This document shows, piece by piece, positions 35,290 through 44,897 of a stretch of DNA of 64,000 nt. The first letter of the stretch is position 1, and the number at the start of each line of letters is the position of its first letter. The notes below the pieces were generated by a model, which was not told where the DNA came from, ran no database searches, and worked only from the letters and a program-made list of their open reading frames with translations. The stretch spans positions 3,325,001 to 3,389,000 of the forward strand of contig NZ_AP024169.1 in NCBI RefSeq assembly GCF_016591975.1, given 5' to 3'. The translations under genes were made by a program, and so were the position numbers. Source of the stretch: Anaeromicropila herbilytica. Lineage in GTDB: Bacteria; Bacillota; Clostridia; Lachnospirales; Lachnospiraceae.

Positions 35290-37038
35290 ATGGCATTAGA
35301 TGGATTAGTAATATCTAACGTCGTTTGGGAGTTAAACGAGAAACTCTCCGGAGGACGTATTAATAAAATAGCGCAACCCGAAACAGATGAATTAATTCTA
35401 ACGATTAAATGTAATCGTGAACAATTAAAGTTACTCATATCAGCAAGTGCAAGCTTACCGCTTATTTATTTGACTACTGATAATAAACCAAGTCCACTTA
35501 CCGCACCCAACTTCTGTATGTTGCTTCGCAAACATTTAAATAGTGCGAAAATAGTAAGCATAACACAACCTGGACTAGAACGTATAATACGAATAGAAAT
35601 AGAACACCTAAATGAGTTAGGCGATGCGTGTATAAAGTATCTGATTGTCGAGATCATGGGTAAACATAGTAATATTATCTTTGTTGATGACAAGGAAATG
35701 ATTATTGATAGTATCAAGCATATTTCAGGTATGGTCAGTTCAGTTCGTGAAGTATTACCTGGCAGGGATTATTTTATTCCAAAGACAACTGATAAACTTG
35801 ACCCTCTAGAACTAACCCTTGAACAATTTCAAGAGACAGTAATAAGCAAACCAACAACAATTTCAAAAGCAATATATACCTCACTAACTGGTATTAGCCC
35901 ATTAATTGCAAATGAAATCTGTTACCGTTCTTCTCTTGATTCCGAGCAGTCAACAAGTTCCTTAAATGATATGACAAGTATCCATTTATATAAGAATCTT
36001 GAGAGACTAATCGATGATATAAAAGAAAAGAACTATAAACCGAACATTGTTATGAATGGGAAAGAGCCTATCGAATTCTCTAGTACTGCTTTAAGTATGT
36101 ATCCTAATTATGAGACAAAAGATTATCCTTCTATCTCAGACGTTCTAGATAATTATTATGCAACTAAAAGTACCATAACTAGAATAAGACAGAAATCTTC
36201 CGATCTACGAAGAGTTGTATCAAATGCCTTAGAAAGAAGTTATAAGAAATATGACATTCAACAAAAGCAATTAAAGGATACCGAAAAACGTGATAAATTC
36301 AAAGTATACGGCGAATTAATCAATACCTATGGTTACAACCTTGAACCTGGTGCGAAAAGTCTAACCGCACTCAATTATTATACAAATGAGGATATCACAA
36401 TACCTTTAGATCCAACCCTAACTCCGATGGAGAATTCTAAGAAATTTTTTGATAAATACCAAAAATTAAAACGTACTTGTGATGCACTTGCCGTTCATAT
36501 GAAGGAAACAGAAGAAGAAATCAGCCACTTAGAATCCATTCATACTTCTCTTGATATTGCTTTGCAAGAGGAAGACTTAGTTGAATTAAAAGAAGAATTA
36601 ATGGAATATGGCTATGTTAAGAGAAAATATTCAGGTAAGAAACCAAATAAAAAAGAGAAAGTTACAAGCAAACCATTCCACTACATTTCTAGCGACGGTT
36701 ATCATATGTATGTTGGAAAAAATAATTTCCAAAACGAAGAATTAACCTTCCACTTTGCCATTGGTAACGACTGGTGGTTCCACGCAAAAGGCATGGCTGG
36801 TTCACACGTTATAGTAAAGACAAATGGAGATGAACTTCCAGATCGCACCTTTGAAGAAGCAGGTAAATTAGCAGCTTATTATTCCAAAGCCCGTGGAATA
36901 GATAAAGTTGAAGTAGATTACACAGAAAAGAAGAATATTAAAAAACCAAATGGAAGTAAACCAGGATTTGTAGTCTATTACACAAATTATTCATTAATTA
37001 TTGAACCAGATATCTCCGATATCGTTCAAGTGAATTAA
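35290..37038 (+). CDS. rqcH: Ribosome quality-control factor RqcH (NEMF/FbpA, NFACT protein)
   Basis: 582 residues, full length. NFACT-N domain at the start (MALDGLVISNVVWELNEKLSGGRINKI), a helical coiled-coil middle (about 290-430) and a C-terminal NFACT-R domain (about 450-575; YHMYVGKNNFQNEELTF, WWFHAKGMAGSHV). In B. subtilis RqcH recruits tRNA-Ala to obstructed 50S subunits to add alanine tails; older annotations call it fibronectin-binding protein. AAGGAG precedes the ATG. The PHP phosphatase gene follows at ten bases. Confidence 0.93.
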   Translation: MALDGLVISNVVWELNEKLSGGRINKIAQPETDELILTIKCNREQLKLLISASASLPLIYLTTDNKPSPLTAPNFCMLLRKHLNSAKIVSITQPGLERIIRIEIEHLNELGDACIKYLIVEIMGKHSNIIFVDDKEMIIDSIKHISGMVSSVREVLPGRDYFIPKTTDKLDPLELTLEQFQETVISKPTTISKAIYTSLTGISPLIANEICYRSSLDSEQSTSSLNDMTSIHLYKNLERLIDDIKEKNYKPNIVMNGKEPIEFSSTALSMYPNYETKDYPSISDVLDNYYATKSTITRIRQKSSDLRRVVSNALERSYKKYDIQQKQLKDTEKRDKFKVYGELINTYGYNLEPGAKSLTALNYYTNEDITIPLDPTLTPMENSKKFFDKYQKLKRTCDALAVHMKETEEEISHLESIHTSLDIALQEEDLVELKEELMEYGYVKRKYSGKKPNKKEKVTSKPFHYISSDGYHMYVGKNNFQNEELTFHFAIGNDWWFHAKGMAGSHVIVKTNGDELPDRTFEEAGKLAAYYSKARGIDKVEVDYTEKKNIKKPNGSKPGFVVYYTNYSLIIEPDISDIVQVN

Positions 37039-37048
37039 GGAGGCCCCT

Positions 37049-37855
37049 ATGATATTATCCGATTCTCATGTTCACACTGAATTCTCTAGTGATTCTACAG
37101 AATCCATGGAGAAGATGATTCTTAAAGCGATTGAATTAGGTTTAGAAAGTATCTGTTTTACCGATCATCTTGATTATGATTATCCAAATAAATACGGGTA
37201 TGATTTTAATCTTGACGTCGATTCTTATATGGGCCGATTAGAGGAGTTAAAAGATAAGTATCAATCTAAAATCAAGATTAGAAAAGGAATTGAGCTTGGT
37301 TTAATGCCCTATTTGTCAGATCGATATAATGAGTTAACAAGTAAATATTCCTTCGATTATATCATTGGCTCCTCTCATTTAATTGACAAAAAAGATCCTT
37401 ATTATGAAGATTTTTGGACTGATATGAACGAAAGAGATGGTTATGAGGCTTATTTTAGAACAATTATTGATAATATAGCTTCTGGTTGTGATTTTGATAG
37501 TTATGGGCATATTGATTATGTTGTAAGATATGGACCTAATAAAAATTCGAAGTATACCTATGAAACATACTCTGAAATACTTGATGAAGTATTAAAGACT
37601 ATCATACATTCAAGAAAAGCTCTTGAAATTAATACTGCTGGCTTCAAATATGGTCTAGGTCATTTTCATCCTCAAACCGATGTTCTAAAACGTTATCTTG
37701 AATTAGGTGGTGAATTAATTACCATTGGCTCTGATGCACATAAGAAAGAGCATTTGGCATATGATTTTGATAAAACATCTGATATTCTAAAAAGTATGGG
37801 ATTGAAATACTACGTAGAATTTGAGAATAGAACACCTAAAATATGTCCTCTCTAG
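37049..37855 (+). CDS. PHP-domain phosphatase, probable histidinol-phosphatase (HisJ/HisK type)
   Basis: 268 residues. PHP metal motifs: DSHVHTEFSSDS (residues 5-16, two His), CFTDHLDYD (about 36-44), GIELGLM, GSSHLID and GSDAHKKEHL near the end. The length and the ISSHLIDKKDPYY-type segment match HisPPases, which make histidinol from its phosphate. No his gene is nearby, so another PHP phosphoesterase role remains possible. GGAGGCCCCT overlaps the end of rqcH, with which it is co-transcribed. Confidence 0.82.
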   Translation: MILSDSHVHTEFSSDSTESMEKMILKAIELGLESICFTDHLDYDYPNKYGYDFNLDVDSYMGRLEELKDKYQSKIKIRKGIELGLMPYLSDRYNELTSKYSFDYIIGSSHLIDKKDPYYEDFWTDMNERDGYEAYFRTIIDNIASGCDFDSYGHIDYVVRYGPNKNSKYTYETYSEILDEVLKTIIHSRKALEINTAGFKYGLGHFHPQTDVLKRYLELGGELITIGSDAHKKEHLAYDFDKTSDILKSMGLKYYVEFENRTPKICPL

Positions 37856-37864
37856 GCAAAAGAT

Positions 37865-37916
37865 AAAGAGCTACTACAATATATATTAATGTATTGTAGT
37901 AACTCTTTCTTTATTT
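37865..37916 (+). terminator. Terminator of the rqcH-PHP operon
   Basis: AAAGAG(C)TACTACAATA pairs with TATTGTAGTA(A)CTCTTT around about ten bases, then CTTTATTTT, ten bases past the stop. Confidence 0.82.
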
Positions 37917-38053
37917 TCATTTGCGTTAATTCATAAATAATTTAACATTGTAACAGAACCAATATTTCTTGGCTTCTCCACTTACTTCTAATCTATTAAT
38001 TCGTATGCTTTAATAGCTATTATTTATAGACTCATAACAAAATCAATCCATTA

Positions 38054-39130
38054 TTAGATAATAGTTCCACCACCAACTACGTACTCACCATCGTAAAATA
38101 CCACAGCTTGTCCAGGAGTAATCGCTCTTTGAGGTTCTGTAAAGACACATTCTAACTTGTCTTCTCCTACTTTACGAATGATACAATCGGCTCCTTGATG
38201 AGAATAACGTATCTTAGCAGTAACTTTCATATCACCTTCAAGATCTTCTATCGACATGAAGTTCAATTGATTCGCATATAACTTATCACTGAATACTTCA
38301 TTTGAAGTTCCAATGACTACTTCATTTGTTTCAGGTCGAATCTCAACTACAAATACAGGATGGCCAAGTGAAAGATTCAATCCTTTCCTCTGTCCAATGG
38401 TATAATGTGTAATTCCTTTGTGCTTTCCTACCACTTCGCCTGCAGTATTTACGAAGTTACCCTTTTGAATCTTGGTATCTGTGTTCTCTTCAATAAATTT
38501 TGCGTAATCATTATCTGGAATAAAACAAATCTCTTGACTATCTGGTTTATTCGCAACTCTTAGGTTAATCTCTTTTGCCATTTCTCGAATCTGATCTTTT
38601 GTGTATTCACCAACTGGCATAATGGTATGAGATAACTGATATTGCGTAAGATTATATAAAGCATATGTTTGATCTTTTGCTGCTGTTGCTGATTTCTTTA
38701 ACGTATAACGGCCATTCTCTAATTGTACTACTCTTGCATAATGCCCCGTTGCAATATAGTCTGCTCCAATATCAAGAGAACGCTTTAATAAGGATTCCCA
38801 TTTCACATAACGATTACAAGCAATACATGGATTAGGGGTACGTCCTTGTTGATATTCTGCAACGAAATAATCCATTACTTTCTCTTTGAATTCTTTTTTG
38901 AAATTCATTACATAATAAGGAATCTCAAGAGTCTCAGCAACTCTTCTGGCATCATCTACTGCGCTTAATCCACAGCAACCACCTTGTTCTTCTTTTGTTT
39001 CATTGTCTTCATCTTGCCATATCTGCATGGTTACACCAATGACATCATATCCTTGTTCTTTCAATAGGGATGCAGCCACGGACGAATCTACTCCACCAGA
39101 CATACCAATTACTACTTTTTTCTTTTCCAT
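38054..39130 (-). CDS. mnmA: tRNA-specific 2-thiouridylase
   Basis: 358 residues, full length. PP-loop GMSGGVDSS (about 9-17), catalytic cysteines in NPCIACNRYVKW (about 101) and QEICFIPDND (about 199), then the C-terminal beta-barrel domains. It makes s2U34 in tRNA Lys, Glu and Gln. It lies 19 bases after iscU and downstream of the sulfur donor IscS, which fits sulfur flow from IscS to MnmA. GGAGG lies ten bases before the ATG. Confidence 0.96.
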   Translation of the reverse strand: MEKKKVVIGMSGGVDSSVAASLLKEQGYDVIGVTMQIWQDEDNETKEEQGGCCGLSAVDDARRVAETLEIPYYVMNFKKEFKEKVMDYFVAEYQQGRTPNPCIACNRYVKWESLLKRSLDIGADYIATGHYARVVQLENGRYTLKKSATAAKDQTYALYNLTQYQLSHTIMPVGEYTKDQIREMAKEINLRVANKPDSQEICFIPDNDYAKFIEENTDTKIQKGNFVNTAGEVVGKHKGITHYTIGQRKGLNLSLGHPVFVVEIRPETNEVVIGTSNEVFSDKLYANQLNFMSIEDLEGDMKVTAKIRYSHQGADCIIRKVGEDKLECVFTEPQRAITPGQAVVFYDGEYVVGGGTII

Positions 39131-39149
39131 GAGGAAAGAACCTCCAATT

Positions 39150-39593
39150 CTAGTATTCCTCTTTAATCTCTTCTTCCTCTTCGTTAATATCAGATTTAGG
39201 TTTCTTTAATCCTTCAATCTTTAGATTATTCTTTTCAGCATAATCCCAAAGTGCTGCATGAATTGCTTCTTCTGCTAATAAGGAACAGTGTACCTTTACA
39301 GGTGGAAGACCATCAAGAGCATCCATAACAGCTTTATTTGTTATTTTTAAAGCTTCTTCAACTTTTTTACCTTTTACTAGCTCAGTTGCCATACTACTAG
39401 TTGCAACAGCTGCACCACAACCAAATGTCTTGAATTTTACATCATTTATTATACCGTTATCGTCAATATCAAGAAAGATTCTCATGATATCTCCACATTT
39501 TGCGTTTCCAACAGTACCTACACCACTTGCGTTCTCTATTTCTCCAACGTTTCTTGGATTTGTAAAATGATCCATTACTTTTTCACTATACAT
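39150..39593 (-). CDS. iscU: Fe-S cluster scaffold protein, IscU/NifU-N type
   Basis: 147 residues. The three cluster-ligand cysteines are present: C33 (NAKCGD, with the D35 typical of IscU), C59 (FGCGAA) and C103 (VHCSLLA). The C-terminal 20 residues form an acidic tail (EEEEEIKEEY) beyond the fold. It builds clusters from IscS sulfur. AGGAGGATAATAG precedes the ATG. The spacer to iscS is 198 bp, AT-rich, with no terminator. Confidence 0.94.
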   Translation of the reverse strand: MYSEKVMDHFTNPRNVGEIENASGVGTVGNAKCGDIMRIFLDIDDNGIINDVKFKTFGCGAAVATSSMATELVKGKKVEEALKITNKAVMDALDGLPPVKVHCSLLAEEAIHAALWDYAEKNNLKIEGLKKPKSDINEEEEEIKEEY

Positions 39594-39791
39594 TCTATTA
39601 TCCTCCTGTATCGACCTTAACTATTATCGTATTATTTCTTTTTATATATAATAAGCATATTTTGATTATCTTTTATTCCTGCTTTATTTTTAATTGTAGA
39701 TTTTGTTTTTATTATCTCTGAAATCATTTTTGACTTATACGTAAATAACTCTATATTTGATTAATAAATTTATTTATAATTAGTTTGTTAA

Positions 39792-40973
39792 TTAATTGAT
39801 TCCCTTTACATAATCTTCATATAATGGAGACATAGAACGTAATTTATCAACGATTTCTTTTACATTAGTTACAACATAATCTAATTCTTCTTTTGTAATA
39901 TCTTCATTTAATGTAAGTCTTAATGAACCATGTGCTATCTCATGAGGTAGACCAATTGCTAATAATACATGAGATGGATCTAAGGAGCCTGATGTACAAG
40001 CAGAACCGCTGGATCCACAGATATTCTTCATATCTAGCATGATTAATAATGATTCACCTTCAATAAACTGAAAACTAAAGTTTGAATTATTAGGTAATCT
40101 CTTTGTTCGATGACCATTTAATCTAGTATAAGGAACTTCTGCAAGTACTCTCTCGATTAAATAATTTCTTAACTCAATTTCTTTTTCTGTACGTTCTTTA
40201 AATGTATCCATAGCAATTTCAACTGCTTTACCATATCCAACAATTGCTGGAACATTCTCTGTACCTGCTCTTCTGGATCTTTCTTGTGCTCCACCATGTA
40301 TCAAAGAACGAATCTTAACACCTTTTCTGATATATAAGAAACCAATTCCCTTTGGTCCATTAATCTTATGACCACTTGCACTTAACATATCAATGTTAAG
40401 ATCATCTACATTAATATCAAGTTGCATATAAGCTTGAACTGCATCTGTATGGAATAAGATATTATTTTGTTTTGCAATCTCTCCAATCTCTTTGATCGGT
40501 TGAATTGTTCCAATCTCGTTATTAGCGAACATTACAGAAATTAAAATAGTTGTTGGGCGAATTGCTGCCTTTAATTCATCTAACTTTAATACACCATTTT
40601 CATCTACTCCAACATAAGTTACTTCGAAACCATTCTTCTCTAGATATTCACAGGTATGAAGAATTGCATGATGTTCAATCTTAGAAGTAATGATGTGATT
40701 TCCCTTTTCTTTATAAGCTTCTGCAGTCGCTTTTAGAGCCCAGTTATCAGATTCTGATCCACCACCTGTAAAATATATCTCTGCTGCATTAGCACCTAGT
40801 GATTTTGCAATGATTTCTCTCGCATCTGTTACTGCTTTCTTATTCTGTGAAGCAAATTCATATATACTAGATGGATTGCCAAACTTTTCTGTAAAATATG
40901 GAAGCATTGCTTCTACTACTTCTGGTCTAGTAGCTGTCGTAGCAGCATTATCTAAATAAATTTTCTTATCCAT
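39792..40973 (-). CDS. iscS: Cysteine desulfurase IscS/NifS
   Basis: 393 residues from the ATG at 40973; a Met codon three codons earlier directly abuts GGAG, while this one is nine bases away. PLP lysine in SASGHKINGPKG (K203). Active-site cysteine C326 in GSSGSACTSGS, with the long loop of class I (IscS/NifS) enzymes. It begins KKIYLDNAATT. It supplies persulfide sulfur to IscU and MnmA, both downstream, and is controlled by the Rrf2 regulator upstream. Confidence 0.96.
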   Translation of the reverse strand: MDKKIYLDNAATTATRPEVVEAMLPYFTEKFGNPSSIYEFASQNKKAVTDAREIIAKSLGANAAEIYFTGGGSESDNWALKATAEAYKEKGNHIITSKIEHHAILHTCEYLEKNGFEVTYVGVDENGVLKLDELKAAIRPTTILISVMFANNEIGTIQPIKEIGEIAKQNNILFHTDAVQAYMQLDINVDDLNIDMLSASGHKINGPKGIGFLYIRKGVKIRSLIHGGAQERSRRAGTENVPAIVGYGKAVEIAMDTFKERTEKEIELRNYLIERVLAEVPYTRLNGHRTKRLPNNSNFSFQFIEGESLLIMLDMKNICGSSGSACTSGSLDPSHVLLAIGLPHEIAHGSLRLTLNEDITKEELDYVVTNVKEIVDKLRSMSPLYEDYVKGIN

Positions 40974-41109
40974 TTTTGTCATCTCCTATATTCGTTTCTA
41001 TCTATAATATCTTATTTCTAACTTAATTCTTATAAAACAATCTTTATTAATTATAATTATTTAAACAATTACATCGTATGAACTTTGACTAGTTAGTGAA
41101 GTTATTTTA

Positions 41110-41598
41110 TTAAATTTGCTTGCCACAAGCTGTTTTTGTTTCTTTCTTCTTATCATTCTCTGAACAAGAATTTCCATGTACTGCTTTACTTTCTTTTACT
41201 AATTCAGATAATAATATTTCATCTACAGCACTATTTATACTATCACTAATACGCTTCCAAACATATTTTGTTACACAAAGATCAGAGCTACTGCATGTGG
41301 TATCTCCACCCATAATCTCTGCACAATCCACTGGGTTAAGATCACCTTCTAAAGCTCTTAAGATATCTCCAACGGAGATCTGGTCTGCTGATTTTGCTAG
41401 AACATACCCGCCTTGAGCACCACGAATGCTATTTACAATACCTGCTTTCTTTAACTTTGCAATCAATTGTTCCAGATAACTAATGGAAATGCTTTGTCTC
41501 TCTGCAACACTACTTAAAGATACGGCTTCCGACTCACTATTTAAAGCTAAGTCAACAACAGCTCTAAGCCCATATCTTCCCTTTGTTGATAATTTCAC
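41110..41598 (-). CDS. iscR: Rrf2-family Fe-S-sensing repressor (IscR/RscR type)
   Basis: 162 residues. The start codon is GTG; AAGGAG lies 12 bases upstream, a little far. N-terminal Rrf2 wHTH (KLSTKGRYGLRAVVDLAL, recognition helix SISYLEQLIAKLKKAG). Three cysteines C92, C102, C108 match the cluster-binding triplet of IscR-like proteins. The C-terminus adds two more cysteines in a K/E-rich tail. It likely represses its own operon when holding a [2Fe-2S] cluster; the palindrome at 41625-41646 is the probable site. Confidence 0.92.
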   Translation of the reverse strand: MKLSTKGRYGLRAVVDLALNSESEAVSLSSVAERQSISISYLEQLIAKLKKAGIVNSIRGAQGGYVLAKSADQISVGDILRALEGDLNPVDCAEIMGGDTTCSSSDLCVTKYVWKRISDSINSAVDEILLSELVKESKAVHGNSCSENDKKKETKTACGKQI

Positions 41599-41624
41599 GG
41601 ATTCATCACACTCCTTCTTTTATA

Positions 41625-41646
41625 ATCCCGAGCATTTTAGTCGGAT
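41625..41646. promoter_or_regulatory. Putative Rrf2/RscR operator
   Basis: An imperfect palindrome AT(C)CCGA..TCGG(A)T with an A/T-rich centre lies between the promoter and the start of the Rrf2 regulator gene. Position and layout (CCGA n CTAAAATGC n TCGG on the minus strand) fit autoregulation. Confidence 0.6.
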
Positions 41647-41659
41647 ATTTACTGATTGT

Positions 41660-41688
41660 ATCTTATCATTATGGTGTATTAATGTCAA
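41660..41688 (-). promoter_or_regulatory. Sigma-A promoter of the iscR-iscS-iscU-mnmA cluster
   Basis: Minus strand perfect TTGACA (41688-41683), 17 bases, TAAGAT (41665-41660). Confidence 0.72.
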
Positions 41689-41854
41689 TAGATATTATAA
41701 AATATTGCTTTTTTTGCTTATTCTATACAATTTTATTCCAACTTTTAAATATAACGAAAGAATATAACGAAAGAATGTACCATATAATGAACTAATAATA
41801 ATAAAGGACATCTGATAAATCGACCCCTATCTAGATTTATAAGATGATTGTTCT

Positions 41855-43378
41855 ATGAGTAAAAGTAGTATATTAAAAGGAACTATAATATTAACATTAG
41901 CTGGATTTTTGACGAGATTTATTGGATTTTTCTATAGAATCTATTTATCGAATGCACTTGGTGCTGAGAATATGGGTGTATACCAGTTAATCTTTGCTGT
42001 CTATGGGATATGCTTCACCTTATATGCATCTGGTATTCAGACATCTATCTCTAGGTTCGTTGCAGCAGAAGTAGGTCAAAATCACATAAAAAACGCAAGG
42101 CGAATCCTTAAGATTGGTTTAATCTTATCGGTATCTATAGCACTTACTTGTTCTATCGTTACCTATCTAGGCTCCGATTATATCTCCATACACCTACTTG
42201 CTGAACCAAGATGTAGCGATTCCATTAAAATACTTGCTTTTATCTATCCATTTTGTGGTATGACAGCTTGTATTAATGGATATTATTATGGATTAAAGAA
42301 AACCTTTGTCCCTGCCTCCACTCAATTGCTTGAGCAGATTGTGCGTGTTATCTCTGTGTATTTCATAGCTCTTTATTTCGGAAATGGGGATAATGTAGTT
42401 ACTTGTGAACTCGCAATCCTTGGTGTTGCTCTTGGTGAAATTGCTTCTGATGTATATAGCCTTCTCTCCTTACTATTTGAGAATAAAAAAGCCAATATGC
42501 TATCGAAGGTTACTTTAAGACTCAGGACAATAATGAAAGAATTATTGAAAGTATCGATTCCGCTCACCGGAAATCGTCTACTACTTGCTTTATTACATAG
42601 TTTTGAGGCGATATTGATTCCCATAATGTTAAAGAAATCAGGTCTATCAACTGCTGATGCGTTAAGTATCTATGGTGTGCTTACAGGAATGGCGATTCCA
42701 TTTATCATGTTTCCATCTACCATTACTAACTCCTTTGCGGTTATGTTATTACCAACAGTTAGTGAAGCGCAAGCTGTTCGTAATAATTCATTAATTGACC
42801 GAACAACCACAATGTCAATTAAGTACAGTCTGATTATTGGTATTCTTAGTACTGGTATTTTTATGATATTTGGTAATGCACTTGGAGTAACTATCTATAA
42901 TAATGCTACTGCTGGTGTATATCTTACTGTATTATCCTGGCTATGTCCATTTTTGTATCTTACTACAACTCTAAGTAGTATTATTAATGGGTTAGGCAAG
43001 ACTCATATTACTTTTTTTAATTCGATTGTTGGCTTAGCTATAAGAATTTTCTCCATTTTATTTTTTATACCAAAGTACGGTATTGCAGGTTATCTAATCG
43101 GTACCTTAGTAAGTCAGCTAGCTATTACAACCTTAGATGTTGCTGCTACCTACCGTAATATTCATGCTGATTTTGATGCAGTAAATTGGTTATTAAAACC
43201 TTCTATTATCATAGCCATATTAGGTTATTTCACTTATCACTCTTACGAGTTTCTTATTCGTACGACCAATCTCTCAGCTTTATTGTTGTTATTTATTAGT
43301 TGCATTGCACTTACACTTGGTTATATCTTATGCTTATTCGTAAGTGGTGCTATGAGTAAGAAGGAATTTGGCAAATAG
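41855..43378 (+). CDS. spoVB: SpoVB-type lipid/polysaccharide flippase (MOP superfamily)
   Basis: 507 residues with about 14 membrane helices. The N-terminal LAGFLTRFIGFFYRIYLSNALG (about 15-36) and NGYYYGLKKTFVPA (about 139-152) segments are typical of SpoVB and related lipid II/polysaccharide flippases. SpoVB supports cortex synthesis in sporulation; other family members serve vegetative wall or capsule, so the sporulation role is likely but not proven. The ATG has only a weak AGATGA site. Monocistronic, ends in a strong hairpin. Confidence 0.85.
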   Translation: MSKSSILKGTIILTLAGFLTRFIGFFYRIYLSNALGAENMGVYQLIFAVYGICFTLYASGIQTSISRFVAAEVGQNHIKNARRILKIGLILSVSIALTCSIVTYLGSDYISIHLLAEPRCSDSIKILAFIYPFCGMTACINGYYYGLKKTFVPASTQLLEQIVRVISVYFIALYFGNGDNVVTCELAILGVALGEIASDVYSLLSLLFENKKANMLSKVTLRLRTIMKELLKVSIPLTGNRLLLALLHSFEAILIPIMLKKSGLSTADALSIYGVLTGMAIPFIMFPSTITNSFAVMLLPTVSEAQAVRNNSLIDRTTTMSIKYSLIIGILSTGIFMIFGNALGVTIYNNATAGVYLTVLSWLCPFLYLTTTLSSIINGLGKTHITFFNSIVGLAIRIFSILFFIPKYGIAGYLIGTLVSQLAITTLDVAATYRNIHADFDAVNWLLKPSIIIAILGYFTYHSYEFLIRTTNLSALLLLFISCIALTLGYILCLFVSGAMSKKEFGK

Positions 43379-43434
43379 CAATAAGCTAGGATTCAAAGTT
43401 TACATTTCAACTAGTATTTATTTAAATTAAGAAA

Positions 43435-43477
43435 GGATCTGCGCAATTCGTAATGTAATTATGAATTGCGCAGATCC
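43435..43477. terminator. Bidirectional terminator, 15-bp perfect stem
   Basis: GGATCTGCGCAATTC and its exact complement (43463-43477) around 13 bases. T-rich on both exits (CATTTATTT on plus, TTTCTTAATTT on minus). It separates convergent spoVB and the CheX gene. Confidence 0.85.
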
Positions 43478-43581
43478 CATTTATTTACTTATTAATATAC
43501 TTATTTATTTATCAAAATAAATATTCATATTTCTTAATGAGCATCTATTTGATATTCTGGATTCAATAATCGTTTATTATG

Positions 43582-44043
43582 CTACCCTTCAAATGCTAAA
43601 TTAACTTTTACTGGAATATCATCTGCTATTAACTCAATACATAATACTTGATTTGAACTCATTTTAATCGATACATTATCACCAATTAATAACGTTGGAG
43701 TTGAAATATCAATCGTAATTCCCATCGTTGAGAAACATGTAGCTGCATTCGCAGTCAACATGTTCGTTAACTCTGATATTGCACTCTTTGCCATATCATC
43801 AAATTCTGCGACTGGCATTCCCATCATCATTGTTGATGCTATTTTTTTTGCTTCCTCAACTCCAATGGAATAAACAACATTTCCTCTAATCTCTCCAACA
43901 ATACCTAATATAATAACAACGCCTGAATCAGTTAAATCCTTGCCCTTAACACTCAAATCTCCTTTTTTTACATTATTAAATCCAAGCTGAGGCATTATAG
44001 TAGCAAAGGATTCAATAAACGGATTTACATGTTTTACATCCAC
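43582..44043 (-). CDS. Stand-alone CheX-domain protein (CheY-P phosphatase family)
   Basis: 153 residues, one CheX/CheC-like domain. The catalytic ExxN motif is intact in SAISELTNML (E91, N94). The centre shows GIVGEIRGNVVYSIG, the CheX-type beta region. By family it would speed dephosphorylation of a receiver domain. It overlaps the upstream receiver-CheX gene by ten bases, with its SD inside that gene, so the two are made together and probably act together. Confidence 0.85.
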   Translation of the reverse strand: MDVKHVNPFIESFATIMPQLGFNNVKKGDLSVKGKDLTDSGVVIILGIVGEIRGNVVYSIGVEEAKKIASTMMMGMPVAEFDDMAKSAISELTNMLTANAATCFSTMGITIDISTPTLLIGDNVSIKMSSNQVLCIELIADDIPVKVNLAFEG

Positions 44044-44897
44044 TTTTCTTCACTCCTTTTAAATCCAACATTAAGTAGTAATTTACCATAATCTGTATCT
44101 GCTATTGCGATAGTTGTAATAAAGTTAGGAGCTGATACGTGAACTTTCTCACCATGTAAAACAGATGGCGGTGCAACACGAAGTCCAAGTGCCTTTATCT
44201 TTCTATTTAATATAGAACATGCATTTCCAGAAATAATATTAGTAAATTCGCCCAGTGCCGCCATCATTTCATCAATACTTTTTGGTTCTCTTCTCAAGAG
44301 AGCTGTCGCCAGATTATTTGCAGTTTCCTGTGACAAATCAATTAACATTCTACCAGCAAACTGTCCTATAATTCCAATAATAATCGTCATACCTTCTGAT
44401 TCATATTCTTTATTAAAAGAATATTCTTCAGTGTATGTAAGAAGAGTTTTGGTCATTCTATTCATACCATCCATTAGTGCTTCTTTAAATACTACAAAAT
44501 ATTCTTCTTGTAAATAATTATATAAAGCTTCTGCGTCCATAATTCGATTAATTGCAGTAATAAGTTCATCAGCATCAACTGGTTTCTGAATATAACCAGA
44601 TACCTTATTCTTTTTAGCTTCACTGATAATTTCATCATCCATCATAGAACTAATAACAATAACTTTTATATTTTCATCAATTTCATGCACTGCACGAGTG
44701 CATTCAAGACCATCTGTACCTGGTAATGTCATATCCATCGTTACCAACATAGGTTTCTTATCTTTTACTACTTCTTTCACTTCTTCTAATGAGCCAGCTA
44801 CTCCAACAACGTTAAAACCATTCTCCTCAAGAATATCTTTTATCAATGCAATTGAAAATGAGGAATCATCTACAATAACAACACTAATATCTCTCAC
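44034..44897 (-). CDS. Response regulator: CheY-like receiver fused to a CheX domain
   Basis: 287 residues, GTG start with GGAGGG ten bases upstream. Receiver at 1-120 with acidic pair D10/D11, phospho-acceptor D55 (TMDMTLPG), switch serines in VISSMMDD and K105 (GYIQKPVDA). The CheX domain (about 130-285) has ExxN at E217/N220 (GEFTNII). A receiver and its putative phosphatase on one chain suggest self-limiting signalling or dephosphorylation of other CheY proteins. No DNA-binding domain. No other che gene adjoins it; a soluble chemoreceptor lies 1.2 kb away. Confidence 0.88.
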   Translation of the reverse strand: MRDISVVIVDDSSFSIALIKDILEENGFNVVGVAGSLEEVKEVVKDKKPMLVTMDMTLPGTDGLECTRAVHEIDENIKVIVISSMMDDEIISEAKKNKVSGYIQKPVDADELITAINRIMDAEALYNYLQEEYFVVFKEALMDGMNRMTKTLLTYTEEYSFNKEYESEGMTIIIGIIGQFAGRMLIDLSQETANNLATALLRREPKSIDEMMAALGEFTNIISGNACSILNRKIKALGLRVAPPSVLHGEKVHVSAPNFITTIAIADTDYGKLLLNVGFKRSEEKWM

